Shown piece by piece: positions 42,601 to 57,600 of a stretch of DNA of 64,000 nucleotides. Where the stretch lies: contig NC_092672.1 of assembly GCF_964355755.1 (NCBI RefSeq), positions 38,062,501-38,126,500 on the forward strand, written 5' to 3'. Made by a program: the position numbers and the translations under genes. Under the pieces are notes generated by a model that was given only the letters and a program-made list of their open reading frames with translations, was not told the DNA's origin and did not search any database. Source of the DNA: Antedon mediterranea (taxonomy: Eukaryota > Echinodermata > Crinoidea > Comatulida > Antedonidae). Within the stretch, counting starts at the first letter, position 1. Each line of letters opens with the position of its first letter.

Positions 42601-45600
42601 GCTGGGTTTGAAGGAGATGGCCAGACGTGCACCAGAGGTAACAATATTTAAACATGAATACTACAATCGAAATTCTAGAGATTCTACAAAAACACCAACT
42701 TACTATTTTGTTTAAAATTCTAGGTCCTGGTTATTGTACCGTTTGGGGAGATCCTCATTACATCACATTCGACAAGGCCAGGTATGACTTCCAAGGTGAA
42801 TGTGAATACACAGTGGTAGACAAATGTGACAATAGAACAGATATTGAGGATTTCACAATTAGTGGAATAAATAGGAAAAACCAACCGTCAGCAGGAGTGT
42901 CTTTGATGCGAGAAGTTACATTACATTACAAACAACACAAATACAATCTTGGACAAGATGGTCAGATTGCCTATGATGGAGTTACAATAACACCTCCACT
43001 CTTAACATCAGACGGTGTTTACATCACCATCAGTGGACAGTACACTGTAAGTATATAAAGTAAACTGTAATAACAATTTCTTAAAACATTTGCAGTATTC
43101 AAATACGCAATGATTTATTCAACGTTTTTCTTTAAATATGTAGATATTGTTGACAAACTTTTCGTTGGTTCTACGATGGGATAATAAACATACTCTAGAA
43201 ACAGAACTGCCTTTTGAATACATGAACTCGGTGTGTGGCTTATGCGGTGACTTTAATGGCGAAGCCAACAATGATATTTCTTTGAAATCAGATGGTTCAA
43301 ATGTAAGTTTTGTTAGGTTATTCAAAGTAGCATTACTTGTTTGGTGCAGATATAAATATTAGGGTATATTAGGTTTTATTTATTGTGATTTTGAGTTTCA
43401 TTATATTTATTTCAGGCAAGAAGTGCTTCGGATTTTGGAAACAGTTGGAAATTCGAATCACAAGAATGCGAAGATGTCGTCGACGTAGAGCCTTGTCAAG
43501 AAGGCACAGAAACACTAGAACAAGCCAGAGATTTGTGTTACACTTTGATATCAGAAGATAGCGCTCTTTCTTCGTGTCACGACTTTGCTGATCCTGCAGA
43601 TTATTATGACGGCTGTGTTTATGACTTGTGTGCAACACTGCCTAATGACGATCTTCTATGTGATGATATATCAGAATATGCCCAAGCTTGTCGACAACGT
43701 GGTGGAGAACCCGGTGATTGGAGAACAGCAACATCAACATGCCGTACGTAATGAACTAATCTATTAATTTAGCATTTGATGTACCTGTTAACACCAAGAT
43801 ACGTTACCAATATCATATTCTTTTTTTACAGCAATTACGTGTGATGGCAATAAAGTATATAATCATTGTGCAACTTCTTGTCCTGCAACGTGTGCGTCAA
43901 TGGAGGGAATGGTGGATTGCCCAAATACATGTGTTGAAGCCTGTGAATGTCCAAGTGGCACCGTACTTGATGGTAACACGTGTGTTCAGCCGTCTCAATG
44001 CGGTTGTACTGTGGATGGAGTTTATTATAAGGTAGAGATATTTGTTTAGACTATTATTAAAGAGAGGGGGAAATATTACTAAACACATTTCAAAAATTGT
44101 TAGATACTTCAACTAGATTAGTTACGTATCTGTCTATTTCCACAGTCTGGTCAACAATGGATCGACAGTACTTGTAAACAGACTTGCACCTGTAATGGAG
44201 GTGTGGTAACTTGCAACGAATACAGCTGTGATTCAAATGCTGAATGTTCTGTAAGAAATGGTGTTCGTGGATGTTACTGTCAAGCTGGGTTTGAAGGAGA
44301 TGGCCAGACGTGCATCAGAGGTAAACAGATTTAAACATGGATACTACAATCGAAATTCTAGAGATTCTACAAAAACACCAACTTACTATTTTGTTTAAAA
44401 TTCTAGGTCCTGGTTATTGTACCGTTTGGGGAGATCCTCATTACATCACATTCGACAAGGCCAGGTATGACTTCCAAGGTGAATGTGAATACACAGTGGT
44501 AGACAAATGTGACAATAGAACAGATATTGAGGATTTCACAATTAGTGGAATAAATAGGAAAAACCAACCGTCAGCAGGAGTGTCTTTGATGCGAGAAGTT
44601 ACATTACATTACAAACAACACAAATACAATCTTGGACAAGATGGTCAGATTGCCTATGATGGAGTTACAATAACACCTCCACTCTTAACATCAGACGGTG
44701 TTTACATCACCATCAGTGGACAGTACACTGTAAGTATATAAAGTAAACTGTAATAACAATTCTTAAAACATTTGCAGTATTCAAATACGGAATGATTTAT
44801 TCAACGTTTTTCTTTAAATATGTAGATATTGTTGACAAACTTTTCGTTGGTTCTACGATGGGATAATAAACATACTCTAGAAACAGAACTGCCTTTTGAC
44901 TACATGAACTCGGTGTGTGGCTTATGCGGTGACTTTAATGGCGAAGCCAACAATGATATTTCTTTGAAATCAGATGGTTCAAATGTAAGTTTTGTTAGGT
45001 TATTCAAAGTAGCATTACTTGTCTGGTGCAGATATAAATATTAGGGTATATTAGGTTTTGTTTATTGCGATTTTGAGTTTCATTATATTTATATTTATAT
45101 TATATTTATTTCAGGCAAGAAGTGCTTCGGATTTTGGAAACAGTTGGAAATTCGAATCACAAGAATGCGAAGATGTCGTCGACGTGGAACCTTGTCTAGA
45201 AGCCACAAAAACACTGGAAGACGCCAGAGATTTGTGTTACACTTTGATATCAGAAGATGGCGTTCTTTCTTCATGTCACGACTTTGTTGATCCTGCAGAT
45301 TATTATGACGGCTGTGTTTATGACTTGTGTGCCACACTGCCTAATGACGATCTTCTATGTGATGATATATCAGAATATGCCCAAGCTTGTCGACAACGTG
45401 GTGGAGAACCCGGTGATTGGAGAACAGCAACATCAACATGCCGTACGTAATGAACTAATCTATTAATTTAGCATTTGATGTACCTGTTAACACCAAGATA
45501 CGTTACCGGTATTATATTATTTTTTTACAGCAATTACGTGTGATGGCAATAAAGTATATAATTATTGTGCAACTTCTTGTCCTGCAACGTGTGCGTCAAT

Positions 45601-48600
45601 GGAGGGAATGGTGGATTGCCCAAATACATGTGTTGAAGCCTGTGAATGTCCAAGTGGCACCGTGCTTGATGGTAACACGTGTGTTCAGCCGTCTCAATGC
45701 GGTTGTACTTTGGATGGAGTTTATTATAAGGTACATATATTTGTTTAGACTATTATTAAAGAGAGGGGGAAAGATCACTAAACACATTTCAAACAATTAT
45801 TAGATACTTAAACTAGATTAGTTACGTATCTGTCTATTTCCACAGTCTGGTCAACAATGGATCGACAATACTTGTAAACAGACTTGCACCTGTAATGGAG
45901 GTGTGGTAACTTGCAACGAATACAGCTGTGATTCAAATGCCGAATGTTCTGTAAGAAATGGTGTTCGTGGATGTTACTGTCAAGCTGGTTTTGAAGGAGA
46001 TGGCCAGACGTGCACCAGAGGTAAACAGATTTAAACATGAATACTACAATCGAAATTCTAGAGATTCTACAAAACCACCCATTTACTATTTTGTTTAAAA
46101 TCAAAATTCCAGGTCCTGGTTATTGTACCGTTTGGGGAGATCCTCATTACATCACATTCGACAAGGCCAGGTATGACTTCCAAGGTGAATGTGAATACAC
46201 AGTGGTAGACAAATGTGACAATAGAACAGATATTGAGGATTTCACAATTAGTGGAATAAATAGGAAAAACCAACCGTCAGCAGGCGTGTCTTTGATGCGA
46301 GAAGTTACATTACATTACAAACAACACAAATACAATCTTGGACAAGATGGTCAGATTGCCTATGATGGAGTTACAATAACACCTCCACTCTTAACATCAG
46401 ACGGTGTTTACATCACCATCAGTGGACAGTACACTGTAAGTATATAAAGTAAAATGTAATAACAATTTCTTAAAACATTTGACGTATTCAAATACGCAAT
46501 TATTTTTAATCGTTTTTCCTTAAATTTATGTGTAGATATTGTTGACAAACTTTTCGTTGGTTCTACGATGGGATAACAAACATACTCTAGAAACAGAACT
46601 GCCTTTTGACTACATGAACTCGGTGTGTGGCTTATGCGGTGACTTTAATGGCGAAGCCAACAATGATATTTCTTTGAAATCAGATGGTTCAAATGTAAGT
46701 TTTGTTAGGTTATCCTAAAGTAGCATTACTTGTTTTGTGCAGATATAAATATTAGCGTATATTAGGTTTTGTTTATTGCGATTTTGAGTTTCATTACATT
46801 TTATTTCAGGCAAGAAGTGCTTCGGATTTTGGAAACAGTTGGAAATTCGAATCACAAGAATGCGAAGATGTCGTCGACGTGGAGCCTTGTCTAGAAGGCA
46901 CAAAAACACTGGAAGACGCCAGAGATTTGTGTTACACTTTGATATCAGAAGATGGTGCTCTTTCTTCATGTCACGATTTTGTTGATCCTGCAGATTATTA
47001 TGACGGCTGTGTTTATGACTTGTGTGCCACACTGCCTAATGACGATCTTCTATGTGATGATATATCAGAATATGCCCAAGCTTGTCGACAACGTGGTGGA
47101 GAACCCGGTGATTGGAGAACAGCAACATCAACATGCCGTACGTAATGAACTAATCTATTAATTTAGCATTTGATGTACCTGTTAACACCAAGATACGTTA
47201 CCAATATCATATTCTTTTTTTACAGCAATTACGTGTGATGGCAATAAAGTATATAATCATTGTGCAACTTCTTGTCCTGCAACGTGTGCGTCAATGGAGG
47301 GAATGGTGGATTGCCCAAATACATGTGTTGAAGCCTGTGAATGTCCAAGTGGCACCGTACTTGATGGTAACACGTGTGTTCAGCCGTCTCAATGCGGTTG
47401 TACTGTGGATGGAGTTTATTATAAGGTAGAGATATTTGTTTAGACTATTATTAAAGAGAGGGGGAAATATTACTAAACACATTTCAAAAATTGTTAGATA
47501 CTTCAACTAGATTAGTTACGTATCTGTCTATTTCCACAGTCTGGTCAACAATGGATCGACAATACTTGTAAACAGACTTGCACCTGTAATGGAGGTGTGG
47601 TAAATTGCAACGAATACAGCTGTGATTCAAATGCTGAATGTTCTGTAAGAAATGGTGTTCGTGGATGTTACTGTCAAGCTGGTTTTGAAGGAGATGGCCA
47701 GACGTGCACCAGAGGTAACAATATTTAAACATGAATACTACAATCGAAATTCTAGAGATTCTACAAAAACACCAACTTACTATTTTGTTTAAAATTCTAG
47801 GTCCTGGTTATTGTACCGTTTGGGGAGATCCTCATTACATCACATTCGACAAGGCCAGGTATGACTTCCAAGGTGAATGTGAATACACAGTGGTAGACAA
47901 ATGTGACAATAGAACAGATATTGAGGATTTCACAATTAGTGGAATAAATAGGAAAAACCAACCGTCAGCAGGAGTGTCTTTGATGCGAGAAGTTACATTA
48001 CATTACAAACAACACAAATACAATCTTGGACAAGATGGTCAGATTGCCTATGATGGAGTTACAATAACACCTCCACTCTTAACATCAGACGGTGTTTACA
48101 TCACCATCAGTGGACAGTACACTGTAAGTATATAAAGTAAACTGTAATAACAATTCTTAAAACATTTGCAGTATTCAAATACGGAATGATTTATTCAACG
48201 TTTTTCTTTAAATATGTAGATATTGTTGACAAACTTTTCGTTGGTTCTACGATGGGATAATAAACATACTCTAGAAACAGAACTGCCTTTTGACTACATG
48301 AACTCGGTGTGTGGCTTATGCGGTGACTTTAATGGCGAAGCCAACAATGATATTTCTTTGAAATCAGATGGTTCAAATGTAAGTTTTGTTAGGTTATTCA
48401 AAGTAGCATTACTTGTCTGGTGCAGATATAAATATTAGGGTATATTAGGTTTTGTTTATTGCGATTTTGAGTTTCATTATATTTATATTTATATTATATT
48501 TATTTCAGGCAAGAAGTGCTTCGGATTTTGGAAACAGTTGGAAATTCGAATCACAAGAATGCGAAGATGTCGTCGACGTGGAGCCTTGTCAAGAAGGCAC

Positions 48601-51600
48601 AGAAACACTAGAACGAGCCAGAGATTTGTGTTACACTTTGATATCAGAAGATAGCGCTCTTTCTTCGTGTCACGACTTTGCTGATCCTGCAGATTATTAT
48701 GACGGCTGTGTTTATGACTTGTGTGCAACACTGCCTAATGACGATCTTCTATGTGATGATATATCAGAATATGCCCAAGCTTGTCGACAACGTGGTGGAG
48801 AACCCGGTGATTGGAGAACAGCAACATCAACATGCCGTACGTAATGAACTAATCTATTAATTTAGCATTTGATGTACCTGTTAACACCAAGATACGTTAC
48901 CGGTATTATATTCTTTTTTTACAGCAATTACGTGTGATGGCAATAAAGTATATAATCATTGTGCAACTTCTTGTCCTGCAACGTGTGCGTCAATGGAGGG
49001 AATGGTGGATTGCCCAAATACATGTGTTGAAGCCTGTGAATGTCCAAGTGGCACCGTGCTTGATGGTAACACGTGTGTTCAGCCGTCTCAATGCGGTTGT
49101 ACTTTGGATGGAGTTTATTATAAGGTACATATATTTGTTTAGACTATTATTAAAGAGAGGGGGAAAGATCACTAAACACATTTCAAACAATTATTAGATA
49201 CTTAAACTAGATTAGTTACGTATCTGTCTATTTCCACAGTCTGGTCAACAATGGATCGACAATACTTGTAAACAGACTTGCACCTGTAATGGAGGTGTGG
49301 TAACTTGCAACGAATACAGCTGTGATTCAAATGCCGAATGTTCTGTAAGAAATGGTGTTCGTGGATGTTACTGTCAAGCTGGGTTTGAAGGAGATGGCCA
49401 GACGTGCACCAGAGGTAAAAATATTTAAACATGAATACTACAATCGAAATTCTAGAGATTCTACAAAACCACCCATTTACTATTCTGTTTAAAATCAAAA
49501 TTCCAGGTCCTGGTTATTGTACCGTTTGGGGAGATCCTCATTACATCACATTCGACAAGGCCAGGTATGACTTCCAAGGTGAATGTGAATACACAGTGGT
49601 AGACAAATGTGACAATAGAACAGATATTGAGGATTTCACAATTAGTGGAATAAATAGGAAAAACCAACCGTCAGCAGGAGTGTCTTTGATGCGAGAAGTT
49701 ACATTACATTACAAACAACACAAATACAATCTTGGACAAGATGGTCAGATTGCATATGATGGAGTTACAATAACACCTCCACTCTTAACATCAGACGGTG
49801 TTTACATCACCATCAGTGGACAGTACACTGTAAGTATATAAAGTAAACTGTAATAACAATTTCTTAAAACATTTGTAGTATTCAAATACGCAATGATTTA
49901 TTCAACGTTTTTCTTTAAATATGTAGATATTGTTGACAAACTTTTCGTTGGTTCTACGATGGGATAATAAACATACTCTAGAAACAGAACTGCCTTTTGA
50001 CTACATGAACTCGGTGTGTGGCTTATGCGGTGACTTTAATGGCGAAGCCAACAATGATATTTCTTTGAAATCAGATGGTTCAAATGTAAGTTTTGTTAGG
50101 TTATTCAAAGTAGCATTACTTGTCTGGTGCAGATATAAATAATAGGGTATATTAGGTTTTATTTATTGCGATTTTGAGTTTCATTATATTTATTTCAGGC
50201 AAGAAGTGCTTCGGATTTTGGAAACAGTTGGAAATTCGAATCACAAGAATGCGAAGATGTCGTCGACGTGGAGCCTTGTCAAGAAGGCACAGAAACACTA
50301 GAACAAGCCAGAGATTTGTGTTACACTTTGATATCAGAAGATAGCGCTCTTTCTTCGTGTTACGACTTTGCTGATCCTGCAGATTATTATGACGGCTGTG
50401 TTTATGACTTGTGTGCAACACTGCCTAATGACGATCTTCTATGTGATGATATATCAGAATATGCCCAAGCTTGTCGACAACGTGGTGGAGAACCCGGTGA
50501 TTGGAGAACAGCAACATCAACATGCCGTACGTAATGAACTAATCTATTAATTTAGCATTTGATGTACCTGTTAACACCAAGATACGTTACCGGTATTATA
50601 TTCTTTTTTTACAGCAATTACGTGTGATGGCAATAAAGTATATAATCATTGTGCAACTTCTTGTCCTGCAACGTGTGCGTCAATGGAGGGAATGGTGGAT
50701 TGCCCAAATACATGTGTTGAAGCCTGTGAATGTCCAAGTGGCACCGTGCTTGATGGTAACACGTGTGTTCAGCCGTCTCAATGCGGTTGTACTTTGGATG
50801 GAGTTTATTATAAGGTACATATATTTGTTTAGACTATTATTAAAGAGAGGGGGAAAGATCACTAAACACATTTCAAACAATTATTAGATACTTAAACTAG
50901 ATTAGTTACGTATCTGTCTATTTCCACAGTCTGGTCAACAATGGATCGACAATACTTGTAAACAGACTTGCACCTGTAATGGAGGTGTGGTAACTTGCAA
51001 CGAATACAGCTGTGATTCAAATGCCGAATGTTCTGTAAGAAATGGTGTTCGTGGATGTTACTGTCAAGCTGGGTTTGAAGGAGATGGCCAGACGTGCACC
51101 AGAGGTAAAAATATTTAAACATGAATACTACAATCGAAATTCTAGAGATTCTACAAAACCACCCATTTACTATTCTGTTTAAAATAAAAATTCCAGGTCC
51201 TGGCTATTGTACCGTTTGGGGAGATCCTCATTACATCACATTCGACAAGGCCAGGTATGACTTCCAAGGTGAATGTGAATACACAGTGGTAGACAAATGT
51301 GACAATAGAACAGATATTGAGGATTTCACAATTAGTGGAATAAATAGGAAAAACCAACCGTCAGCAGGAGTGTCTTTGATGCGAGAAGTTACATTACATT
51401 ACAAACAACACAAATACAATCTTGGACAAGATGGTCAGATTGCATATGATGGAGTTACAATAACACCTCCACTCTTAACATCAGACGGTGTTTACATCAC
51501 CATCAGTGGACAGTACACTGTAAGTATATAAAGTAAACTGTAATAACAATTTCTTAAAACATTTGTAGTATTCAAATACTCAATGATTTATTCAACGTTT

Positions 51601-54600
51601 TTCTTTAAATATGTAGATATTGTTGACAAACTTTTCGTTGGTTCTACGATGGGATAATAAACATACTCTAGAAACAGAACTGCCTTTTGACTACATGAAC
51701 TCGGTGTGTGGCTTATGCGGTGACTTTAATGGCGAAGCCAACAATGATATTTCTTTGAAATCAGATGGTTCAAATGTAAGTTTTTTGTTATTCAAAGTAG
51801 CATTACTTGTTTTGTGCAGATATAAATATTAGCGTATATTAGGTTTTGTTTATTGCGATTCTATATCAATGGTCAGTTGTATGGCTAACTTTAATTGTAT
51901 ACATTATCCTGAGAAGTAATGATCACGGCCTATGAAAAGGGGAAGCAACCAACTTTCAGAAATGGTACCTCTATGAATGTTAATGGTTTGTTGTATGGCA
52001 ACCAACTTTAATTGCACATATTTTGTAACTGCTTTCTTTTAATTTCCTAAATGTTTAATTGGCGGAGCATGCTACTATTTAAATTTTTTTTCTAAACATG
52101 TCAGAAAGAAAATACTTTATTATATATCTTATTTTATTTATTATTATTTTTTATCTATTTATTATTTACTCCAAAAAAATGCTAACACAAAGTATTATAA
52201 ATATCTTAAATATTAATATTACTAATTTTTATGCATATATATTATGATTGATTTTAACATTACTAATTCATACCTTGATTATGACGCATTTGATGATCAA
52301 GGGTTTTTTCCTTTAAATTGTGAATACTTCACTGAACACAAATTTCATGAACATTTTGCATCGGATACAAACCAAATTTCATTACTACACTTCAATATCC
52401 GTAGTATGAATACAAATTTTGACCACCTCTATAATTCTTTTTTATCACATATTGATTCTGCTCCTACAATTGTTGGTCTCACAGAGACTTGGCTATCTGA
52501 TTCTTCACATAATCTTTACTCACTCCCTGGCTATAATCTGTTAACAAACAGTAGACCTGGCGATCAACGTGGAGGTGGTGTAGCAATATACTTGCCTTCT
52601 ACCTTCGATTGCCAAGAACTATCTGAATTACAATTTATGAATGACATATTGGAATCTATTTTTGTAGAAATCAGATGTCCTAATAAAAAAAATATTGTCG
52701 TTGGAGTCGTGTACAGACCACCACAAAGTAACATATCATTATTTAACACTGAAATTGAAAACATTCTCTCACATCAAGCATTAACAAATAAAAATGTGTT
52801 TATTATGGGCGATTTTAATTTAAATTTACTACATCACGATGAAAATGCACGCATTAGTGAATTTCTAGATACATTAATTTCATTTTCACTTATTCCACTT
52901 ATTACCAAACCCACACGTGTAACTGATACTTCATCTACGTTACTTGACAATATTTTTAGCAATATCCACCCTTTCCCGGTCTCGGGAATTATTGTATCCG
53001 ATATATCGAATCATTTTCCGATATTTGCAAAAACCTCGCTAACGGTTAATCAACATTGTAACTGTCATTGTAATAAGACAATCTACTCTTTTAATCCCCA
53101 ATCGTTGGCTCACTTCAAAGAACGTTTGGCAAACTCTGATTGGCAATTAGTTCTAGATGAAAATGATGCTAACAAGTCTTTTGATGTATTTATGGAAAGA
53201 CTTAAATTTCTTCAAAATGAATGTTTTAGTCAAAGGGCAAGTCGTGTCAGAAGTCGTAAAAAAATCCCTCGTATGCCATGGATATCAAGGTCTATATTAA
53301 AATCAATAAATAAGAAGAACAAACTTTTTTATAAATTTAAAATTTCTAAAACACTCGAATCTAAGACGAAATATAACAAATATAAAAATATTCTTACATC
53401 CTTAATACGTTCTGCTAAGAAAGACTATTTTTTCGGTCAATTTCAATCCGTATACAATGATATAAGAGGAACGTGGAAAGTGATAAATTCTGTATTGAAT
53501 CCCGAACAAAGTCGCAAAGCGATCGGAAAATTAAAAATTAATGGTCAAACTATCGATGACAAACAGATCATAGTTGAACACCTCAATGAATATTTCTCAA
53601 ATATTGGCACTTCCTTAGCACAATCGATTCCAACTACAAACAAATCTTTTCATAGTTATATGAATGATCCGAATAAAAACAGTATTTTTTTCGTTCCAAT
53701 AACGGAAATGGACGTTATTGATAGTGTAAATACCCTTAAGAAAGAAAAAAAGTCCTGGATTTGATGGAATAAATAATGATTTAATTAAAAGCATTATTCC
53801 CAACATTGTAACGCCTTTAACTCATATATATAATCTTTCAATATGTAACGGGTGTGTCCCTAAAAGAATGAAAATTGCGAAAGTAATTCCTTTATTAAAG
53901 AAAGGAAGTCCTCAAGAAGCATCAAATTACCGACCAATTTCACTATTGACATCGTTTTTAAAATTTTTAGAAAAGCTTGTATATATGCGGACTTTACATT
54001 TTCTAAACCAGTGTAATATTTTTTCAAACATTCAATTTGGATTTAGAGAAAAGCACACTACGTCACATGCCATTTTACACTTCGTTGACATGACTACATC
54101 AGCCTTAGATAATCATATGCATACAATTGGTATTTTCCTCGATTACTCCAAAGCTTTCGATACTGTTAATCATGAAATCTTACTGCATAAATTATCGAAC
54201 TATGGAATTAGAGGGGTGGCTCAAAAATGGTTTAGAAGTTACCTTTCTGATAGGCAACAATTTGTATCATTAAATAATTTTGAATCAAGCTGCAGACCTG
54301 TTACATGTGGTGTCCCCCAGGGTTCGATTCTGGGCCCACTTCTCTTCATAATTTATGCAAATGATTTCAATAATATATCTAATGTCATGTCGTCAATACT
54401 GTTTGCGGATGATTCAAGTCTGTTTTATTCACATGATGATCCAGATAGTCTCTGTGACATCGTTAATCAAGAACTAAAAAAGGTTACTACTTGGATACAT
54501 GCAAACAAGCTATCACTAAATATGCTAAAAACCAATTTTATGTTGTTTAGTAACAAATATAGTATGTTACCAAAAGATATTATTTTCAACAATGTTCCTA

Positions 54601-57600
54601 TTAATCAAATAACCAACACAAAATTTCTTGGTATATTTATTGACGACAGACTTGACTGGAAAGCCCATGTTAATTACCTTTGCAAATTATTATCAAAAAA
54701 TGTTGGCATGATGTATAAATTGAAATCAATATTTCCTCAAAAAGTATTAAATATTTTATATTCTACTCTTATTTTATCGTACTTAAATTATGGTGTTCTT
54801 GCTTGGGGAAATGCTTCAAAATCAATTATTACTAAAATTTTATTAATCCAGAAACGAGCTGTCAGAATTATCTCAGGGGTAACTTTTCGTGCTCACACCC
54901 AAGATCTCTTTCAAAAAAATAAAATATTAAAAATTGAGGATCTCTATAGATTTAATGTTGGTGTCATCATGTTTCAATTAACCGCCGGACACTTACCACC
55001 TATAATATCCAGTAAATTCACTCAAAATAAACAATACCACACTCACCAAACAAGACAAAAAGATCAGTATCACCTGCCATTTACTCGAACTAGACTTAAA
55101 ATGAATACCCTTGTATATACTGGACCTAAACTCTGGAATTCTCTTCCTTTATCTCTTAAAAAATCTCATAACTGTGCTTTATTTAAACGTCAATTTAAAC
55201 TATTATTGGTTGAAGGTTCTTTGTAAATTCTTTTATTATTGATATATTTGATATTTCTTAAATAATTTATATAATCTATTTTTTACTTGTTTTTTTAGTT
55301 CTAAACATGTTAAACTTATGTGTTAGAGAAAAGATATTAGTTTAATTGTTGTTTTTTTGGAGTTTCTAATTGTGTTATATTATTTATATTTGATTTGTTT
55401 TGTTTTGAGGAGCCTATTCACCACAAGCTTTGCCTTCTTTTAGGCTCCTCCACTTTATATTTATATATTTGTAGAGTGAAATAAATAAATGAATGAAATG
55501 AAATGAATTTTGAGTTTCATTACATTTTATTTCAGGCAAGAAGTGCTTCGGATTTTGGAAACAGTTGGAAATTCGAATCACAAGAATGCGAAGATGTCGT
55601 CGACGTGGAGCCTTGTCTAGAAGGCACAAAAACACTGGAAGACGCCAGAGATTTGTGTTACACTTTGATATCAGAAGATGGCGCTCTTTCTTCATGTCAC
55701 GATTTTGTTGATCCTGCAGATTATTATGACGGCTGTGTTTATGACTTGTGTGCCACACTGCCTAATGACGATCTTCTATGTGATGATATATCAGAATATG
55801 CCCAAGCTTGTCGACAACGTGGTGGAGAACCCGGTGATTGGAGAACAGCAACATCAACATGCCGTACGTAATGAACTAATCTATTAATTTAGCATTTGAT
55901 GTACCTGTTAACACCAAGATACGTTACCAATATCATATTCTTTTTTACAGCAATTACGTGTGATGGCAATAAAGTATATAATCATTGTGCAACTTCTTGT
56001 CCTGCAACGTGTGCGTCAATGGAGGGAATGGTGGATTGCCCAAATACATGTGTTGAAGCCTGTGAATGTCCAAGTGGCACCGTACTTGATGGTAACACGT
56101 GTGTTCAGCCGTCTCAATGCGGTTGTACTGTGGATGGAGTTTATTATAAGGTAGAGATATTTGTTTAGACTATTATTAAAGAGAGGGGGAAAGATTACTA
56201 AACACATTTCAAAAATTGTTAGATACTTCAACTAGATTAGTTACGTATCTGTCTATTTCCACAGTCTGGTCAACAATGGATCGACAATACTTGTAAACAG
56301 ACTTGCACCTGTAATGGAGGTGTGGTAACTTGCAACGAATACAGCTGTAATTCAAATGCCGAATGTTCTGTAAGAAATGGTGTTCGTGGATGTTACTGTC
56401 AAGCTGGGTTTGAAGGAGATGGCCAGACGTGCACCAGAGGTAAAAATATTTAAACATGAATACTACAATCGAAATTCTAGAGATTCTACAAAAACACCAA
56501 CTTACTATTTTGTTTAAAATTCTAGGTCCTGGTTATTGTACCATTTGGGGAGATCCTCATTACATCACATTCGACAAGGCCAGGTATGACTTCCAAGGTG
56601 AATGTGAATACACAGTGGTAGACAAATGTGACAATAGAACAGATATTGAGGATTTCACAATTAGTGGAATAAATAGGAAAAACCAACCGTCAGCAGGAGT
56701 GTCTTTGATGCGAGAAGTTACATTACATTACAAACAACACAAATACAATCTTGGACAAGATGGTCAGATTGCCTATGATGGAGTTACAATAACACCTCCA
56801 CTCTTAACATCAGACGGTGTTTACATCACCATCAGTGGACAGTACACTGTAAGTATATAAAGTAAACTGTAATAACAATTTCTTAAAACATTTGTTAGTA
56901 TTCAAATACGCAATGATTTATTCAACGTTTTTCTTTAAATATGTAGATATTGTTGACAAACTTTTCGTTGGTTCTACGATGGGATAATAAACATACTCTA
57001 GAAACAGAACTGCCTTTTGACTACATGAACTCGGTGTGTGGCTTATGCGGTGACTTTAATGGCGAAGCCAACAATGATATTTCTTTGAAATCAGATGGTT
57101 CAAATGTAAGTTTTGTTAGGTTATCCCAAAGTAGCATTACTTGTTTTGTGCAGATATAAATATTAGCGTATATTAGGTTTTGTTTATTGCGATTTTGAGT
57201 TTCATTACATTTTATTTCAGGCAAGAAGTGCTTCAGATTTTGGAAACAGTTGGAAATTCGAATCACAAGAATGCGAAGATGTCGTCGACGTGGAGCCTTG
57301 TCTAGAAGGCACAAAAACACTGGAAGACGCCAGAGATTTGTGTTACACTTTGATATCAGAAGATGGCGCTCTTTCTTCATGTCACGACTTTGTTGATCCT
57401 GCAGATTATTATGACGGCTGTGTTTATGACTTGTGTGCCACACTGCCTAATGACGATCTTCTATGTGATGATATATCAGAATATGCCCAAGCTTGTCGAC
57501 AACGTGGTGGAGAACCCGGAGATTGGAGAACAGCAACATCAACATGCCGTACGTAATGAACTAATCTATTAATTTAGCATTTGATGTACCTGTTAACACC

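Larger units (their letters stand above)
51861..55506 (+). mobile_element. LINE (APE endonuclease + RT), nearly full length
   Basis: 3,646 bp. The left junction follows tattgcgatt and the right junction resumes attttgag, so any target duplication is only 3-4 bases. The 5' UTR holds two diverged copies of a ~40-bp word (51865-51905, 51978-52021). One long protein follows, split by a frameshift, then a 3' UTR with a gaggagccta/taggctcctc hairpin (55407-55416, 55441-55450) and an aaatga-type tail. It is in sense orientation to the host gene. Protein motifs place it in the Jockey/CR1-like range; no exact clade is claimed. Confidence 0.9.

Noticed and set aside
52244-55226. Host gene with endonuclease and RT domains
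   Set aside because: UTRs, tail, insertion in one array intron and the truncated relative at 4067-4180 show it is a LINE.
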